This document shows positions 7,374 to 15,804 of a stretch of 52,453 bases of DNA, piece by piece. The notes beneath the pieces were generated by a model, which did not search any database, had not been told where the DNA came from, and saw only the letters and a list, made by a program, of their open reading frames with translations. Each line of letters begins with the position of its first letter. The first letter of the stretch is position 1. Source of the DNA: Candidatus Ruthenibacterium merdavium (lineage in GTDB: Bacteria > Bacillota > Clostridia > Oscillospirales > Ruminococcaceae). The DNA lies in assembly GCA_019119935.1 (NCBI GenBank), contig DWWA01000052.1, positions 1 through 52,453 on the forward strand. The letters are read 5' to 3'. Position numbers and translations under genes: made by a program.

Positions 7374-7880
7374 ATGGAACTAGGGCTTACTTTTCCGCTT
7401 CAGCGGTTTTTAAAAATGCACACGCCGCTTTATGGCACACAGCCTGACCGCCGCTTTTGCTGGGACTTACACTGCATTGACCTGCGCGGCCGCAAGTGCC
7501 TGCTGGCGGTACACTGCCACAGCCGCTACACTTTTGTGCGCTTTGACGTGACACCGTTTCAGTGGGCCGATCTTCCGGGGCTGTTCCGGCAGGGCGCACA
7601 GGAAAGCCTGCTCGCCGCCGGGTTCTCAGGACGGGACATTGAGCGCTCAGGTCTTTTTGCAACATCGCTTTCCCTCACGCGCACGCACGGCCGCCGAGAA
7701 GTGGCCTTTTTAAACCGCGCATGGGACGATGTGCTGAAATTCGATTTATGTTTAGACGCGTTTTGCCAAGCACAGCCTCTATTGGATCACGCTGTAAACA
7801 CCCAGCCCAGCTGCTGTGTCGGCTTTGAGGGGCTGGGAACAGGGCTTGCAAGAATGGCGACGCTGATAAACGCAGAGTAA
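7374..7880 (+). CDS. DUF6933-like conserved protein
   Basis: A 168-aa protein without catalytic motif. The core CIDLRGRKCLLAVHC, followed by a segment DLPGLFRQGAQESLLAAGFS and a late GRREVAFLNRAWDDVL, resembles the DUF6933 family (IDRRKCLLFTN ... LFRE ... LLAEGF). The name is from memory and moderately certain. The ATG at 7374 follows GAGGTGAG and lies 4 bp after the phosphoesterase stop, so it is the last gene of the operon; a strong terminator follows. Confidence 0.6.
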   Translation: MELGLTFPLQRFLKMHTPLYGTQPDRRFCWDLHCIDLRGRKCLLAVHCHSRYTFVRFDVTPFQWADLPGLFRQGAQESLLAAGFSGRDIERSGLFATSLSLTRTHGRREVAFLNRAWDDVLKFDLCLDAFCQAQPLLDHAVNTQPSCCVGFEGLGTGLARMATLINAE

Positions 7881-7930
7881 GCATCAGAGCGATGAATTTT
7901 ATTCCATTTCACGCGTTGTTCTCAAAAGGA

Positions 7931-7985
7931 AAGTCCCCCGATGCCGCACACGCTTTTGTGTGCCGTGCATCGGGGGACTTTTTCA
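7931..7985. terminator. Strong bidirectional terminator
   Basis: A 14-bp perfect lower stem (AAGTCCCCCGATGC/GCATCGGGGGACTT) and a 6-bp upper stem around TTTT, with U-tracts both ways. It separates the convergent 4304-7880 operon and the sensor kinase gene. Confidence 0.9.
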
Positions 7986-7995
7986 TTCCATAAGG

Positions 7996-9201
7996 TTATT
8001 CTTTCAGGGGCAGACACAGCTCGGCGCGGTAGGGTGTGCCGCCGTAAAACATTGCTTTGCCTCCATGCGCGGCGGCAATTTGAGCCACCAGCCGCAGGCC
8101 GGTGCCGTGTGCGGCACCGCCGTCCGGCTCGGGAGTTCGAGGCGATTGTTCTTGCACTGTCTTGCCTGCATCGCCGCCCTCCACCCAAAGCAAAAGCTGT
8201 TTGCGCTGTGCATTTGCTCCAAGCCGAATGGCACAGCCGGGTGCGTTGTGCCGCACGCAGTTCGTAAGCAAATTATTCACGGCTCTGCGCAGTAAAAACG
8301 GGTCTGCCTCAATCTGCGGCAGCGGCGTTTCGGGCAGGTCAATTTCAAACGGAAAGCCCTCGGCCATTCCGCCGTTGAGAAAATCCGCCGCTGTTTGCCG
8401 CAAAAATGCTTCGGGACAAAGTGTTTCTTTTCGCAGTGCCTCCATCTCCGAATCAAGGCGCATCGTAAGGTTTAAATCGTTGACCAAATCCCGAATCACT
8501 TCGCTTTGCACTCGAATGGCGGCCGCCTGGCGCTTTTTTTCCGGCGGAAGGCTGGGTGCAGCCTCCAGCTGTGCGGCATAGCCCATCACCACCGAAAGCG
8601 GCGTGCGGATATCGTGCGAAACCCCGTTTATCCAGTTGGAACGGGCGGCATCCCGCATTTGCTGGCTGCGCCGAAACCATCGGCGCACCGCAAAATACGA
8701 AAGTCCCAAAACGCCCCCCAGCGCTAAGAGAAAAAAGCCTAAAAACCAAAGAGGCATTTGCATTAAAACGCTTGTCTGCATTGTAATATCGTATTTCCAG
8801 ATACTGCCTTTCGGGGATCCCCTTACCAAAAGCCCATCCTCGCGCACCCAGCAATGCACGGGATAATCATTCAAATACCAACGGGTAAAGGACGCGACAT
8901 CCGAGATGCTATATTGCCCGGGCACATCGTAGGGCTTTTGATAAGACCACACAACCCGGCCTTCGTCATTGATCAGCATCATCCAGCTGTCGGGTTCGAG
9001 CAGAGATTCTCCGTAAAAAGAATACCCCTCTTCGCTTTGCACCAGCGTTTCGGAAAGCGTTTCCATCGGTGCTGTCCAATCGCGGCCGCCGCTTGAATTG
9101 TAATAGGCAAAGGCAAACATCCCGACCAGCGCAACAGCGGCAATCAAAAGAGAGGAAACCGTCAAAAGCATAACACCTTTTACAGCACTGCGCAGTTTCA
9201 T
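7996..9201 (-). CDS. Sensor histidine kinase
   Basis: A 401-aa membrane kinase. It has two transmembrane helices (about residues 10-33 and 148-172) with an extracellular sensor domain of about 115 residues between them. The phosphoacceptor H-box is GVSHDIRTPLS (His196), followed by the N-box NLLTNCVRHN and a G-box HGTGLRLVAQIAAAHGG. The gene overlaps the response regulator by 4 bp (ATGA). It stands divergent to a lantibiotic-immunity-type ABC transporter, so the pair probably senses envelope stress or a peptide antibiotic. This role is inferred from context. Confidence 0.92.
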   Translation of the reverse strand: MKLRSAVKGVMLLTVSSLLIAAVALVGMFAFAYYNSSGGRDWTAPMETLSETLVQSEEGYSFYGESLLEPDSWMMLINDEGRVVWSYQKPYDVPGQYSISDVASFTRWYLNDYPVHCWVREDGLLVRGSPKGSIWKYDITMQTSVLMQMPLWFLGFFLLALGGVLGLSYFAVRRWFRRSQQMRDAARSNWINGVSHDIRTPLSVVMGYAAQLEAAPSLPPEKKRQAAAIRVQSEVIRDLVNDLNLTMRLDSEMEALRKETLCPEAFLRQTAADFLNGGMAEGFPFEIDLPETPLPQIEADPFLLRRAVNNLLTNCVRHNAPGCAIRLGANAQRKQLLLWVEGGDAGKTVQEQSPRTPEPDGGAAHGTGLRLVAQIAAAHGGKAMFYGGTPYRAELCLPLKE

Positions 9202-9884
9202 CGCGTGTCCTCCCGCTCCAGCCGATAGCCCAGCCCGCGCACGGTCAGCAGAAACTGCGGCTTAGAGGGGCTCGGCTCAATCTTTTCTCTCAGGCGGCGG
9301 ATGTGAACCATCAGCGTATTTTCATACCCGACCAGCGGCCCGTCCCATAAGGCACTGCACAGCGCGTCGACGGTCACAATATTGCCCCGCGCGTCCCAAA
9401 GCTTTTTCAATAAAGCAAATTCCTTCGCGGTGAGCGCGGTTTCCTCACCGGCACGCCGAACCGTGCCCTTGCCCCAGTCAATTTCCGCATCGCCCAGCTT
9501 TGCCGCGCCGGACGGCTCTTGATACACGCGCCGAAGCACCGCTTGCAGGCGCAAAAGCAATTCCTGCGGCAAAAAGGGCTTTGTAATGTAATCGTCCGCG
9601 CCAAGCCCCAGCCCGCGCAGACGCGCTTCGTCCTCATCGCGGGCAGAAAGAAACAGCACCGGGACATCCCGCATTTGCCGAAGCTTTGCCAAAAGCGAAA
9701 AGCCGTCGCCGTCGGGGAGCATGACGTCAAGCAGTACCGCGTCCGGAGTGCCGGTGCGAAAGGCCTCCGCCGCATCCCGGCACGACATGGCCGCTTGTGT
9801 TTCGTACCCGGCTTGTTTTAAAAATTCTCCTACCATGCTTTGCAGGGCAGGCTCGTCATCGACAATCAAAATTTTTCGGGCCAC
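9198..9884 (-). CDS. OmpR/PhoB-family response regulator
   Basis: A 228-aa regulator: receiver domain residues 1-120 with acidic pocket DDE (9-11), phosphoacceptor Asp53 (LLDVMLPDGD), Thr/Ser in FLSA and Lys in ITKPF, then a winged-helix DNA-binding domain from about residue 130 ending VRGLGYRLE. It probably activates the divergent ABC operon; two helically phased direct repeats lie in the intergenic region. AGGAGG-like GGAGGGC precedes the start. Confidence 0.93.
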   Translation of the reverse strand: MARKILIVDDEPALQSMVGEFLKQAGYETQAAMSCRDAAEAFRTGTPDAVLLDVMLPDGDGFSLLAKLRQMRDVPVLFLSARDEDEARLRGLGLGADDYITKPFLPQELLLRLQAVLRRVYQEPSGAAKLGDAEIDWGKGTVRRAGEETALTAKEFALLKKLWDARGNIVTVDALCSALWDGPLVGYENTLMVHIRRLREKIEPSPSKPQFLLTVRGLGYRLEREDTR

Positions 9885-9972
9885 ATCCGCGCCCTCCTTT
9901 GTGATTTGCTGTTTTCATTATAGAAAAAACGCGCGCCGCCGTCCAGCCGCCGCATAAAAATTTCAGGTAAAC

Positions 9973-10005
9973 GTAAGGAAGGCTTCATCGGCATGTAAGG
10001 CAGGC
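9973..10005 (+). promoter_or_regulatory. Direct repeats, likely response-regulator binding site
   Basis: GTAAGGAAGGC (9973-9983) and GTAAGGCAGGC (9995-10005) differ at one base and start 22 bp apart, two helical turns. This is the geometry used by OmpR-family regulators. A TAGGAT -10-like box follows at 10011-10016, at a distance where the second repeat would replace the -35. Confidence 0.55.
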
Positions 10006-10038
10006 GCGCTAGGATAAAAGCACAAAGGAGGGTTTTTG

Positions 10039-10950
10039 ATGAACATCATTCAAACAAGCGATTTGTGCAAGCAATACGGCGGTGCGCTTCGCGTATCACA
10101 TTTGAATTTAAGCGTGGCGGAGGGCAGTGTTTACGGTTTCCTCGGCCCGAACGGTGCGGGAAAATCCACCACATTAAAAATGATTTTAGGGCTGGTGCGC
10201 CCCACGGCGGGCAGCATCGAAGTGCTGGGAAAACCCATGGACAGCGCAAACCGCCTTGCGGTGCTGCGGCAGGTAGGCAGTCTGATTGAAAGCCCCAGTT
10301 ATTACGGCCACTTAACAGGCGAAGAAAATCTGCGCATTGTGCAGACACTGCGCGGCGTTCCGGAGAAAAACATCCGCGAGGTACTGCAAATTGTACGCCT
10401 GGACGGCCAGCGCGGCAAAAAGGCGGCGCACTACTCTTTGGGCATGAAACAGCGGCTGGGCTTAGCGGCGGCACTGCTGGGGTATCCGAAACTGCTGATT
10501 TTGGACGAACCCACCAACGGGCTGGACCCGGCAGGCATTCAGGAAATGCGCGAGTTGATTTGTGATTTGCCGCGCCGATTCGGTATGACGGTCGTCGTGT
10601 CGAGCCATCTTTTAAGCGAAATTGACCAAATGGCAGACCATGTTGCCATCATCCGCGAGGGGGAGCTGGTGTTTCAAGACACCTTAGAAACACTGCACAG
10701 CCGAAGCTGCCGCCATTTGGCGATGAAAACAACCGACAATGAAACTGCGCGGCGTATTTTAAAAGAGCAGGAACTGTCCTGCCAAGAACAGGACGACTAC
10801 TTGATTCTTCCGGTTCTTCGCGATGAAGCCGCCGCAAAGCTCACCTGCTTTCTTGCCCGGCAGCACATCGGCGTTGTACGGCTGGAGGAGCGGCAAAAGA
10901 GTTTGGAAGATATCTTTTTAGAACTCACGGGAAAGGCGGTGAGCCTATGA
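10039..10950 (+). CDS. ABC transporter ATP-binding protein, BcrA/lantibiotic-immunity type
   Basis: A 303-aa ATPase. Walker A is GPNGAGKST, the signature is YSLGMKQRL, Walker B is LLILDEPTNGLD and the switch His is in VVSSHLLSE. The C-terminal ~80-residue extension is typical of the BcrA/MutF subgroup that exports or expels peptide antibiotics. ATG at 10039 follows AAAGGAGG at 7 nt. It overlaps the next gene by 4 bp. With two permeases and the divergent two-component system it forms a classical detoxification module. Confidence 0.92.
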   Translation: MNIIQTSDLCKQYGGALRVSHLNLSVAEGSVYGFLGPNGAGKSTTLKMILGLVRPTAGSIEVLGKPMDSANRLAVLRQVGSLIESPSYYGHLTGEENLRIVQTLRGVPEKNIREVLQIVRLDGQRGKKAAHYSLGMKQRLGLAAALLGYPKLLILDEPTNGLDPAGIQEMRELICDLPRRFGMTVVVSSHLLSEIDQMADHVAIIREGELVFQDTLETLHSRSCRHLAMKTTDNETARRILKEQELSCQEQDDYLILPVLRDEAAAKLTCFLARQHIGVVRLEERQKSLEDIFLELTGKAVSL

Positions 10951-11702
10951 ATATAAAATTGCTGGGCTTGGAGTTTTATAAGTGCCGCCGCCGAAATATC
11001 ACGGTTTTGTGCGCCGCTGTGCTCGCCGTGGAGCTTTTATGGATGGGCTTTACTCTTTCGCGGCAGGGCACCGATGACCTTCGGCAGGGCTGGATGATGA
11101 TGCTTTACAATTTAGCGATGGTCGACGCCATTGTGCTGCCGTTAAGCGTCGCCGCTCTCGCCAGCCGAAACTGTGAGTTAGAGCACAAAGGAAGCACCCC
11201 GAAACTGCTGGAGACCATGGTGTCGCCGAGCAGCCTTTACACCGCAAAGCTTTGCTGGGGCGCGCTTACTTTGGCGGTGCTTTTTATTGTTCGTTCCGTT
11301 ATATTTGCCGCGATGGGCGCTGCGGCAGGCTTTCCCGGCGAAGTACCTCTGGCACAGTTTTGCATTTTTGCGCTGATTTCATGGGCGGTGTCCATGATGG
11401 TTTATACACTCGGTCAAGGGCTGTCACTGCGCTTTGCCAATCAAGCCCCGGCGTTAATCTGCGGCATTTCGGGAAGCTTTTTAGGGATTCTTTCCATGCT
11501 GTTTCCCCCGGCGCTCACTCGCTTTGTTCCGTGGGGGTATTACGGTCTATTGGCGCTTGTGGGCATGGACTGGAACGAAACAACGCGCATCACGCGCTTT
11601 TACTGGCAGTGGCCCTCTCCTGCCGACCTCGCCCTGCTGGCAGTCTGGGCGGCGGTGTTCGGCACGGTGGGGCGAATGCTTTTTGTGAAAAAGGAGGTGT
11701 GA
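10947..11702 (+). CDS. ABC transporter permease, lantibiotic immunity MutE/EpiE type
   Basis: A 251-aa protein with six predicted transmembrane helices (first about 20-40, last about 225-245) and the N-terminal LEFYKCRRRNI common to this permease subgroup. It forms a channel with the product at 11706. No lantibiotic structural gene is nearby, so it likely confers resistance to foreign peptides. Confidence 0.85.
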   Translation: MNIKLLGLEFYKCRRRNITVLCAAVLAVELLWMGFTLSRQGTDDLRQGWMMMLYNLAMVDAIVLPLSVAALASRNCELEHKGSTPKLLETMVSPSSLYTAKLCWGALTLAVLFIVRSVIFAAMGAAAGFPGEVPLAQFCIFALISWAVSMMVYTLGQGLSLRFANQAPALICGISGSFLGILSMLFPPALTRFVPWGYYGLLALVGMDWNETTRITRFYWQWPSPADLALLAVWAAVFGTVGRMLFVKKEV

Positions 11703-11705
11703 GCC

Positions 11706-12434
11706 ATGTTATTTCGCTGTTTAAAAGCGGAAGTGCAAAAGTGCCGCCGCTCGCCTGTTTGGCTGGCATTTTTTGTACTTCCTGTTTTTCCCGCAGTTTT
11801 GGGAACGGGAAACTACCTTGCCAACCGTGAGGTGCTCAAAGACGGCTGGTACAGCCTTTGGAGCCAGCACACACTGTTTTCCTCCACGTTTTTTCTGCCC
11901 GCTCTTCTGGGGGTATTCTGTGCATGGCTTTGGCGGCTGGAACACACCGATCACAACTGGAACAGCTTCCTTACGGCACCGGTTCCCGTGCGCGATTTAT
12001 ACGCCGCAAAATTGATTTTAGCGGGGGCGATGTCGGTGCTGTCGCAGGTATGCATCGGCGCATTCTTTTTGCTCAGCGGAACTGCTGCGGGACTCTCCGG
12101 CCCGGTTCCCCCTGAATTGCTGCACTGGCTCTTCTTCGGTGCACTGGGCGGCGTTTCGGTATGCGCGGTTCAGCTTTTTCTCAGCATGGTCATCCGCGTT
12201 TTCGCGCCGCCGGTAGCACTCGGTTTAGCAGGCGGGGTCTTTGGCCTGCTGATTACGGCGCAGGGGTTGGGCTACGGCTTTCCCTACTCGCTTTTATGCC
12301 TTGGCATGCGCGCCAACAATCCTCAGATGGAACTATCCCTTGTGCCGTTTTTGGTTTCCGGCTTTGTTTATACTGCCGGGTTTATACTTGCCGCACTTCA
12401 CTATCTGCGCCGGCATGACATCGCCGTGGAATAA
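11706..12434 (+). CDS. ABC transporter permease, lantibiotic immunity MutG type
   Basis: A 242-aa, six-helix permease that starts 3 bp after the preceding stop. Its beginning LKAEVQKCRRSPVWLAF parallels the previous permease (short amphipathic, KCRR), pointing to an ancient duplication. It completes the three-gene ABC module. Confidence 0.85.
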   Translation: MLFRCLKAEVQKCRRSPVWLAFFVLPVFPAVLGTGNYLANREVLKDGWYSLWSQHTLFSSTFFLPALLGVFCAWLWRLEHTDHNWNSFLTAPVPVRDLYAAKLILAGAMSVLSQVCIGAFFLLSGTAAGLSGPVPPELLHWLFFGALGGVSVCAVQLFLSMVIRVFAPPVALGLAGGVFGLLITAQGLGYGFPYSLLCLGMRANNPQMELSLVPFLVSGFVYTAGFILAALHYLRRHDIAVE

Positions 12435-12490
12435 CCCACCGGATTGCGCCGAAAAACACCGCTTGCCCTTTTCACTTTTCTTTAAACAAA

Positions 12491-12523
12491 CAAAACCGGG
12501 AGAAACGATTTCTCCCGGTTTTG
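12491..12523. terminator. Bidirectional terminator
   Basis: CAAAACCGGGAGAAA and TTTCTCCCGGTTTTG form a near-perfect 15-bp stem. It ends the ABC operon and the convergent 12550 remnant. Confidence 0.9.
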
Positions 12524-12549
12524 TTTTATTTTCTAATCAATTATACTGC

Positions 12550-12900
12550 TTAACCTACGCTCGACACGACACCCTCTATTGCGCTGAGGAAGTTAGAACT
12601 CAGCACACTGAACAGGCTGTTCAGTGTATCGTCGCTCATCTGCGAAAGCTTCCACTCGCCATTTACCTTCTCGCAGTCAAAGGTCACGTCAATCGCTGCA
12701 CTTTGTGCTTCCACATTTTTAGAGGTTTCCATCAGGATATCAGTAAAAATCTTCTGCATCTCTGCTTCATCCGGCTGCTCTTCAGAGCTCATTGCTGCTT
12801 CAAATGCTTTCGCAATATAATCGCCCATTGCTTGTGTTACAACCAGAGAAATGTCGGTGTAAGTAATATTCACCACTACCGTTGCCTTATCGCCCTTCAA
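12550..12900 (-). pseudogene. Truncated DUF5105/lipoprotein-like C-terminal fragment
   Basis: The minus-strand frame encodes about 116 aa with the pattern DKATVVVNITYTDIS ... FDCEKVNGEWKLS, typical of the C-terminal half of Clostridia lipoproteins with a DUF5105/DUF4878-like NTF2 fold. The N-terminal signal peptide and lipobox are missing. The frame would have to start at a TTG inside the last codons of the pectinesterase gene and has no clear ribosome binding site. I read it as the leftover end of a gene deleted by recombination with the pectin locus. A short but functional coupled gene is the alternative. Confidence 0.55.
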
Positions 12901-13825
12901 AAAGTGCCGTTTGCCCTAAAATATCTGCGCAGTGCGCTCTGCTTTGCTCTTCCAGGAGGCGCACCTCCCGCCCCGTTACCTCTTTGCAAAAAAGCGGCGT
13001 TTGCCCCGCGGGATACTGAACGAACGTATACGTCTGCGCTTGTTCCGCCCACGGGTCAAAGGCGGTGTCGGCCAGCGCGCGCCCCGTTTCACAGTATAAA
13101 AACGCGGCTTTTCCTTCACTTCGCCACGGCCGGGCCAAGCGCAGAGAGCCCGGCTCATCTGCTGAAAAAAGGCAATGCTCAAACACCATGCCAAGGCCGG
13201 ACGCTTTTCCGCTGGGCGCACACGCAAAGCCGCTTCTTTGCCCAACGGCATGGATGTGACAGCGCGAAAACACTGCGTCGGCCCCGCCGAAAATAAAATC
13301 AACATCGCCCAAAATTTCGCACGCTTCATAATATTGGCGCGACGGCACACGCGGTGCAAACTGGCGCGGGCCTAAAAAGCCGTCGGGCTGGCGCTCTTTG
13401 TCGGGCAGCGGGCCCATAAACAGCGTATCTTGATACGATTTGAGCCGCACATGTTTCACATACGCCGTCCGGCTGTACACGGCCAGCGCAATCGCCTGCC
13501 CATGCTTTTCGCCCTCGCCCGCCGTATTTTCCACGGTTAAATGCTCCATACAAAGAAGCTCTCCGTCAAAACACGCCGTATAGCTGCGGAATGTTCCGGT
13601 TTTGCGCCCGTCCGGGTGCGGGTGAAACCCGCCGTCATGCCATCGGATGACGGTTTCGTCCATCCCCTGCCCAATGATGCGCACGGCTCGGTGCTCACAA
13701 AACACCTTTTCCTCAAACACCTGCGCAGCTAAAACGAGCGTCAGCGGCTGTGCCGGGTCGGTGGCCGAAAGCGCCGCACCGATCGTTGCAAAATCGCCGC
13801 CGCGCCCTACGCTTACTCGCTGCAT
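12887..13825 (-). CDS. Pectinesterase (carbohydrate esterase family 8)
   Basis: A 312-aa CE8 pectin methylesterase, which removes methyl groups from polygalacturonate. Family motifs are all visible: GQAIAL, YQDTL, GDVDFIFGGA (with catalytic Asp in the FIFG block) and LARPWR (usual LGRPW, Ala for Gly). No signal peptide is present; the protein begins at the right-handed beta-helix. It is therefore probably cytoplasmic and acts on imported methylated oligogalacturonides. It overlaps the next gene upstream (13813-14634) by 13 bp and lies at the 3' end of a four-gene operon. Confidence 0.9.
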   Translation of the reverse strand: MQRVSVGRGGDFATIGAALSATDPAQPLTLVLAAQVFEEKVFCEHRAVRIIGQGMDETVIRWHDGGFHPHPDGRKTGTFRSYTACFDGELLCMEHLTVENTAGEGEKHGQAIALAVYSRTAYVKHVRLKSYQDTLFMGPLPDKERQPDGFLGPRQFAPRVPSRQYYEACEILGDVDFIFGGADAVFSRCHIHAVGQRSGFACAPSGKASGLGMVFEHCLFSADEPGSLRLARPWRSEGKAAFLYCETGRALADTAFDPWAEQAQTYTFVQYPAGQTPLFCKEVTGREVRLLEEQSRAHCADILGQTALFEGR

Positions 13826-14634
13826 AAGGCTTGCAAAAATGCCGCTTCCGCTTTGCCGTTGTGCGGGTCGGCTTCTTCCCGGATGACATGCAGCGGCTTT
13901 CGGCAGGCTTTCAGCCCCGCGAATAAGTAAGGATAATCAATCACGGAATCTTCGAAGCCGCACTTTTTCAGCTGGCCGTTTTCCACACGAATTCCCTTCA
14001 TGTGGACAACTTCAATGGCGTGGCCGAAATAGTCAAAGCAGACATCCCACAACGCCTTTTGACTGTGTACATGGCGCGGCTGGAACAGGTTGACGGGGTC
14101 GAACGTGATGGCAAGCCACGGCGTGGCAAAGTCTTTCAACAGCTGCTTTGCCAGCTGCGGGCTGGAAAGCGTGTGATAAAACACAGGTTCTACGCACACT
14201 TTCAGCCGATACTCCTGCGCCGTAGGCAGAATTTCCTCCAGCGAACGGTACAGGCTTTTCAAAGCATCTTCGGGCGCGGCGTTTGGCTGTTTGTGAAACG
14301 GGGTCGTTTCCGTGGCAACATTGGCCACGCCCGTTTCTTTTGCCGCTTTCAGCCCGGTTAAAAACTGCGCCACCGCCTTGCTGCGCTCGGCTTCATCCAC
14401 CATGCCGAGCTCCATGTAAACGCCCAGCGTATTGATGGCAAGCTGATTTTCCCGCAGCGCTGCCGTGGTTTGCGCCACAATTTCGGGTGTGACATCATGA
14501 TAGCTCGATACCCCGGCAATCGCCTTTTGATAGGCCAGCATCACGGCCTGATAGCCATCTTTTGCAATGCGGGAAAAGAGCGCTTCGGGCGCATCTTTTC
14601 CATAGTCATGGCTGCGTACCCCAACTGTCAGCAT
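13813..14634 (-). CDS. Sugar phosphate isomerase/epimerase-like TIM-barrel protein
   Basis: A 273-aa AP-endonuclease-2/xylose-isomerase-like TIM barrel. Metal-site residues are plausible at the Glu in CVEPVFY, the Asp in TFDPVNLF, His in VVHMKG and the Glu in VIREEAD. The substrate is not known; in this locus it likely converts a galacturonate- or rhamnose-derived keto sugar. It overlaps GH105 upstream by 7 bp and the pectinesterase downstream. Confidence 0.8.
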   Translation of the reverse strand: MLTVGVRSHDYGKDAPEALFSRIAKDGYQAVMLAYQKAIAGVSSYHDVTPEIVAQTTAALRENQLAINTLGVYMELGMVDEAERSKAVAQFLTGLKAAKETGVANVATETTPFHKQPNAAPEDALKSLYRSLEEILPTAQEYRLKVCVEPVFYHTLSSPQLAKQLLKDFATPWLAITFDPVNLFQPRHVHSQKALWDVCFDYFGHAIEVVHMKGIRVENGQLKKCGFEDSVIDYPYLFAGLKACRKPLHVIREEADPHNGKAEAAFLQALCSE

Positions 14635-15791
14635 TCTTCTGCCTCCGCTTTTTCAATGTTCAAAATCTCGGTAAACGCCAGCACCAGCGGGCCGACGCCT
14701 TTTGCCTCATTTTCCACCACGGGCTCGCTGAAATAATACTCCAAGCTGCCGTCGCGGTGTTCTTTTCCGCCAAGGCCCGCCACAAGGCAAATACCGCCAA
14801 GGCGCAATTTGCCGTTTTCGTCTTTCGAGAGATAACGCTCGGTTGTGCCCCAGAACGCTTTTTCGCCGTAAGCGCGGTAGCGTTTGGGCAAAAAGCCCAG
14901 GCGCACCGCCTTCATCACGCCATAAGCAAACAGTGCACTGCCGCTGGTTTCCAGATAGTTTTTCTCGTGGTCGGGGCGGTTGATAATTTGGTAGAACATA
15001 CCCGACTCGTGCTGCCACGGCAGCCAAGCGTCCACCAGTGCGCGCAGCTGCGACTGCACCGTGCGGTATTCATAATAAAGCTGCTCATCCATGACTTCCA
15101 GCGTGTCCACCAGCGCCACGACATACCAGCCCAGCGCACGCAGCCAGAAGTTTTCGCTGCATCCCGTTTCGGGGTTGGCCCAGTACATCTCGCGGCTTTC
15201 GTCGTAGCCGTGATAGAAAAGGCCCGTTTTTTCGTCGCGCATCAAGCGCACCACATTGCAGAACTGACGGAAGCTGTCCAAGCAGCCGCGCATGCGGTTA
15301 TAAGTGGTTTCATACTGCACATAGAACGGCTGCGCCATGTAAAGGCCGTCGAGCCAAACCTGATTGGGGTAAATTTTCTTGTGCCAGAAATTGCCCTCTT
15401 TCGTGCGGGGCATGGTTTCCAGCTGCGAACGCACCACGTCCATGGCCTTGCGGTATTTCTCTTTCCCCGTGCGCTCATATAAAGCAAACAGGTTTTTGCC
15501 GGGGTTGACGTTGTCGAGGTTATATTCTTCGGGCGAATAGGTGCGGATGCTGCCATCCTCCTGCACATACCAGCCCACAAAACGGTCGGCAAAATCCAGA
15601 TACTTTTGCTCGCCTGTCATGCTGTGCATCGCCAAAACAGCGGTCATCATACAGCCGTCAATATAGTTCCAGCGGTTTTCCTCACCGCTGCGGACTTTTT
15701 CAATATTCCACAGCGGATTTTGTGCGTCCGAGCCTTCCAGCAGCTGGTCAACATACTGCGTCAGCATGGTAATTGTTTCCTGATGTGTCAT
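14628..15791 (-). CDS. Unsaturated rhamnogalacturonyl/glucuronyl hydrolase, GH105 (GH88-like)
   Basis: A 387-aa (alpha/alpha)6-barrel hydrolase like YteR/YesR. The conserved YPNQVWLDGLYM segment carries the catalytic Asp that hydrates the double bond of unsaturated uronic acids. Aromatic motifs NPGKNLF and GWYVVALVD fit the family, and length is normal. It lacks a signal peptide. It would remove the unsaturated residue left by pectate or rhamnogalacturonan lyases from imported oligosaccharides. Confidence 0.9.
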   Translation of the reverse strand: MTHQETITMLTQYVDQLLEGSDAQNPLWNIEKVRSGEENRWNYIDGCMMTAVLAMHSMTGEQKYLDFADRFVGWYVQEDGSIRTYSPEEYNLDNVNPGKNLFALYERTGKEKYRKAMDVVRSQLETMPRTKEGNFWHKKIYPNQVWLDGLYMAQPFYVQYETTYNRMRGCLDSFRQFCNVVRLMRDEKTGLFYHGYDESREMYWANPETGCSENFWLRALGWYVVALVDTLEVMDEQLYYEYRTVQSQLRALVDAWLPWQHESGMFYQIINRPDHEKNYLETSGSALFAYGVMKAVRLGFLPKRYRAYGEKAFWGTTERYLSKDENGKLRLGGICLVAGLGGKEHRDGSLEYYFSEPVVENEAKGVGPLVLAFTEILNIEKAEAEEC

Positions 15792-15804
15792 TGCGCTTTC
15801 CCCC

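Noticed and set aside
14562-15482. A 306-codon plus-strand frame opposite GH105
   Set aside because: Antisense of a clear glycoside hydrolase; composition typical of a GC-rich shadow.
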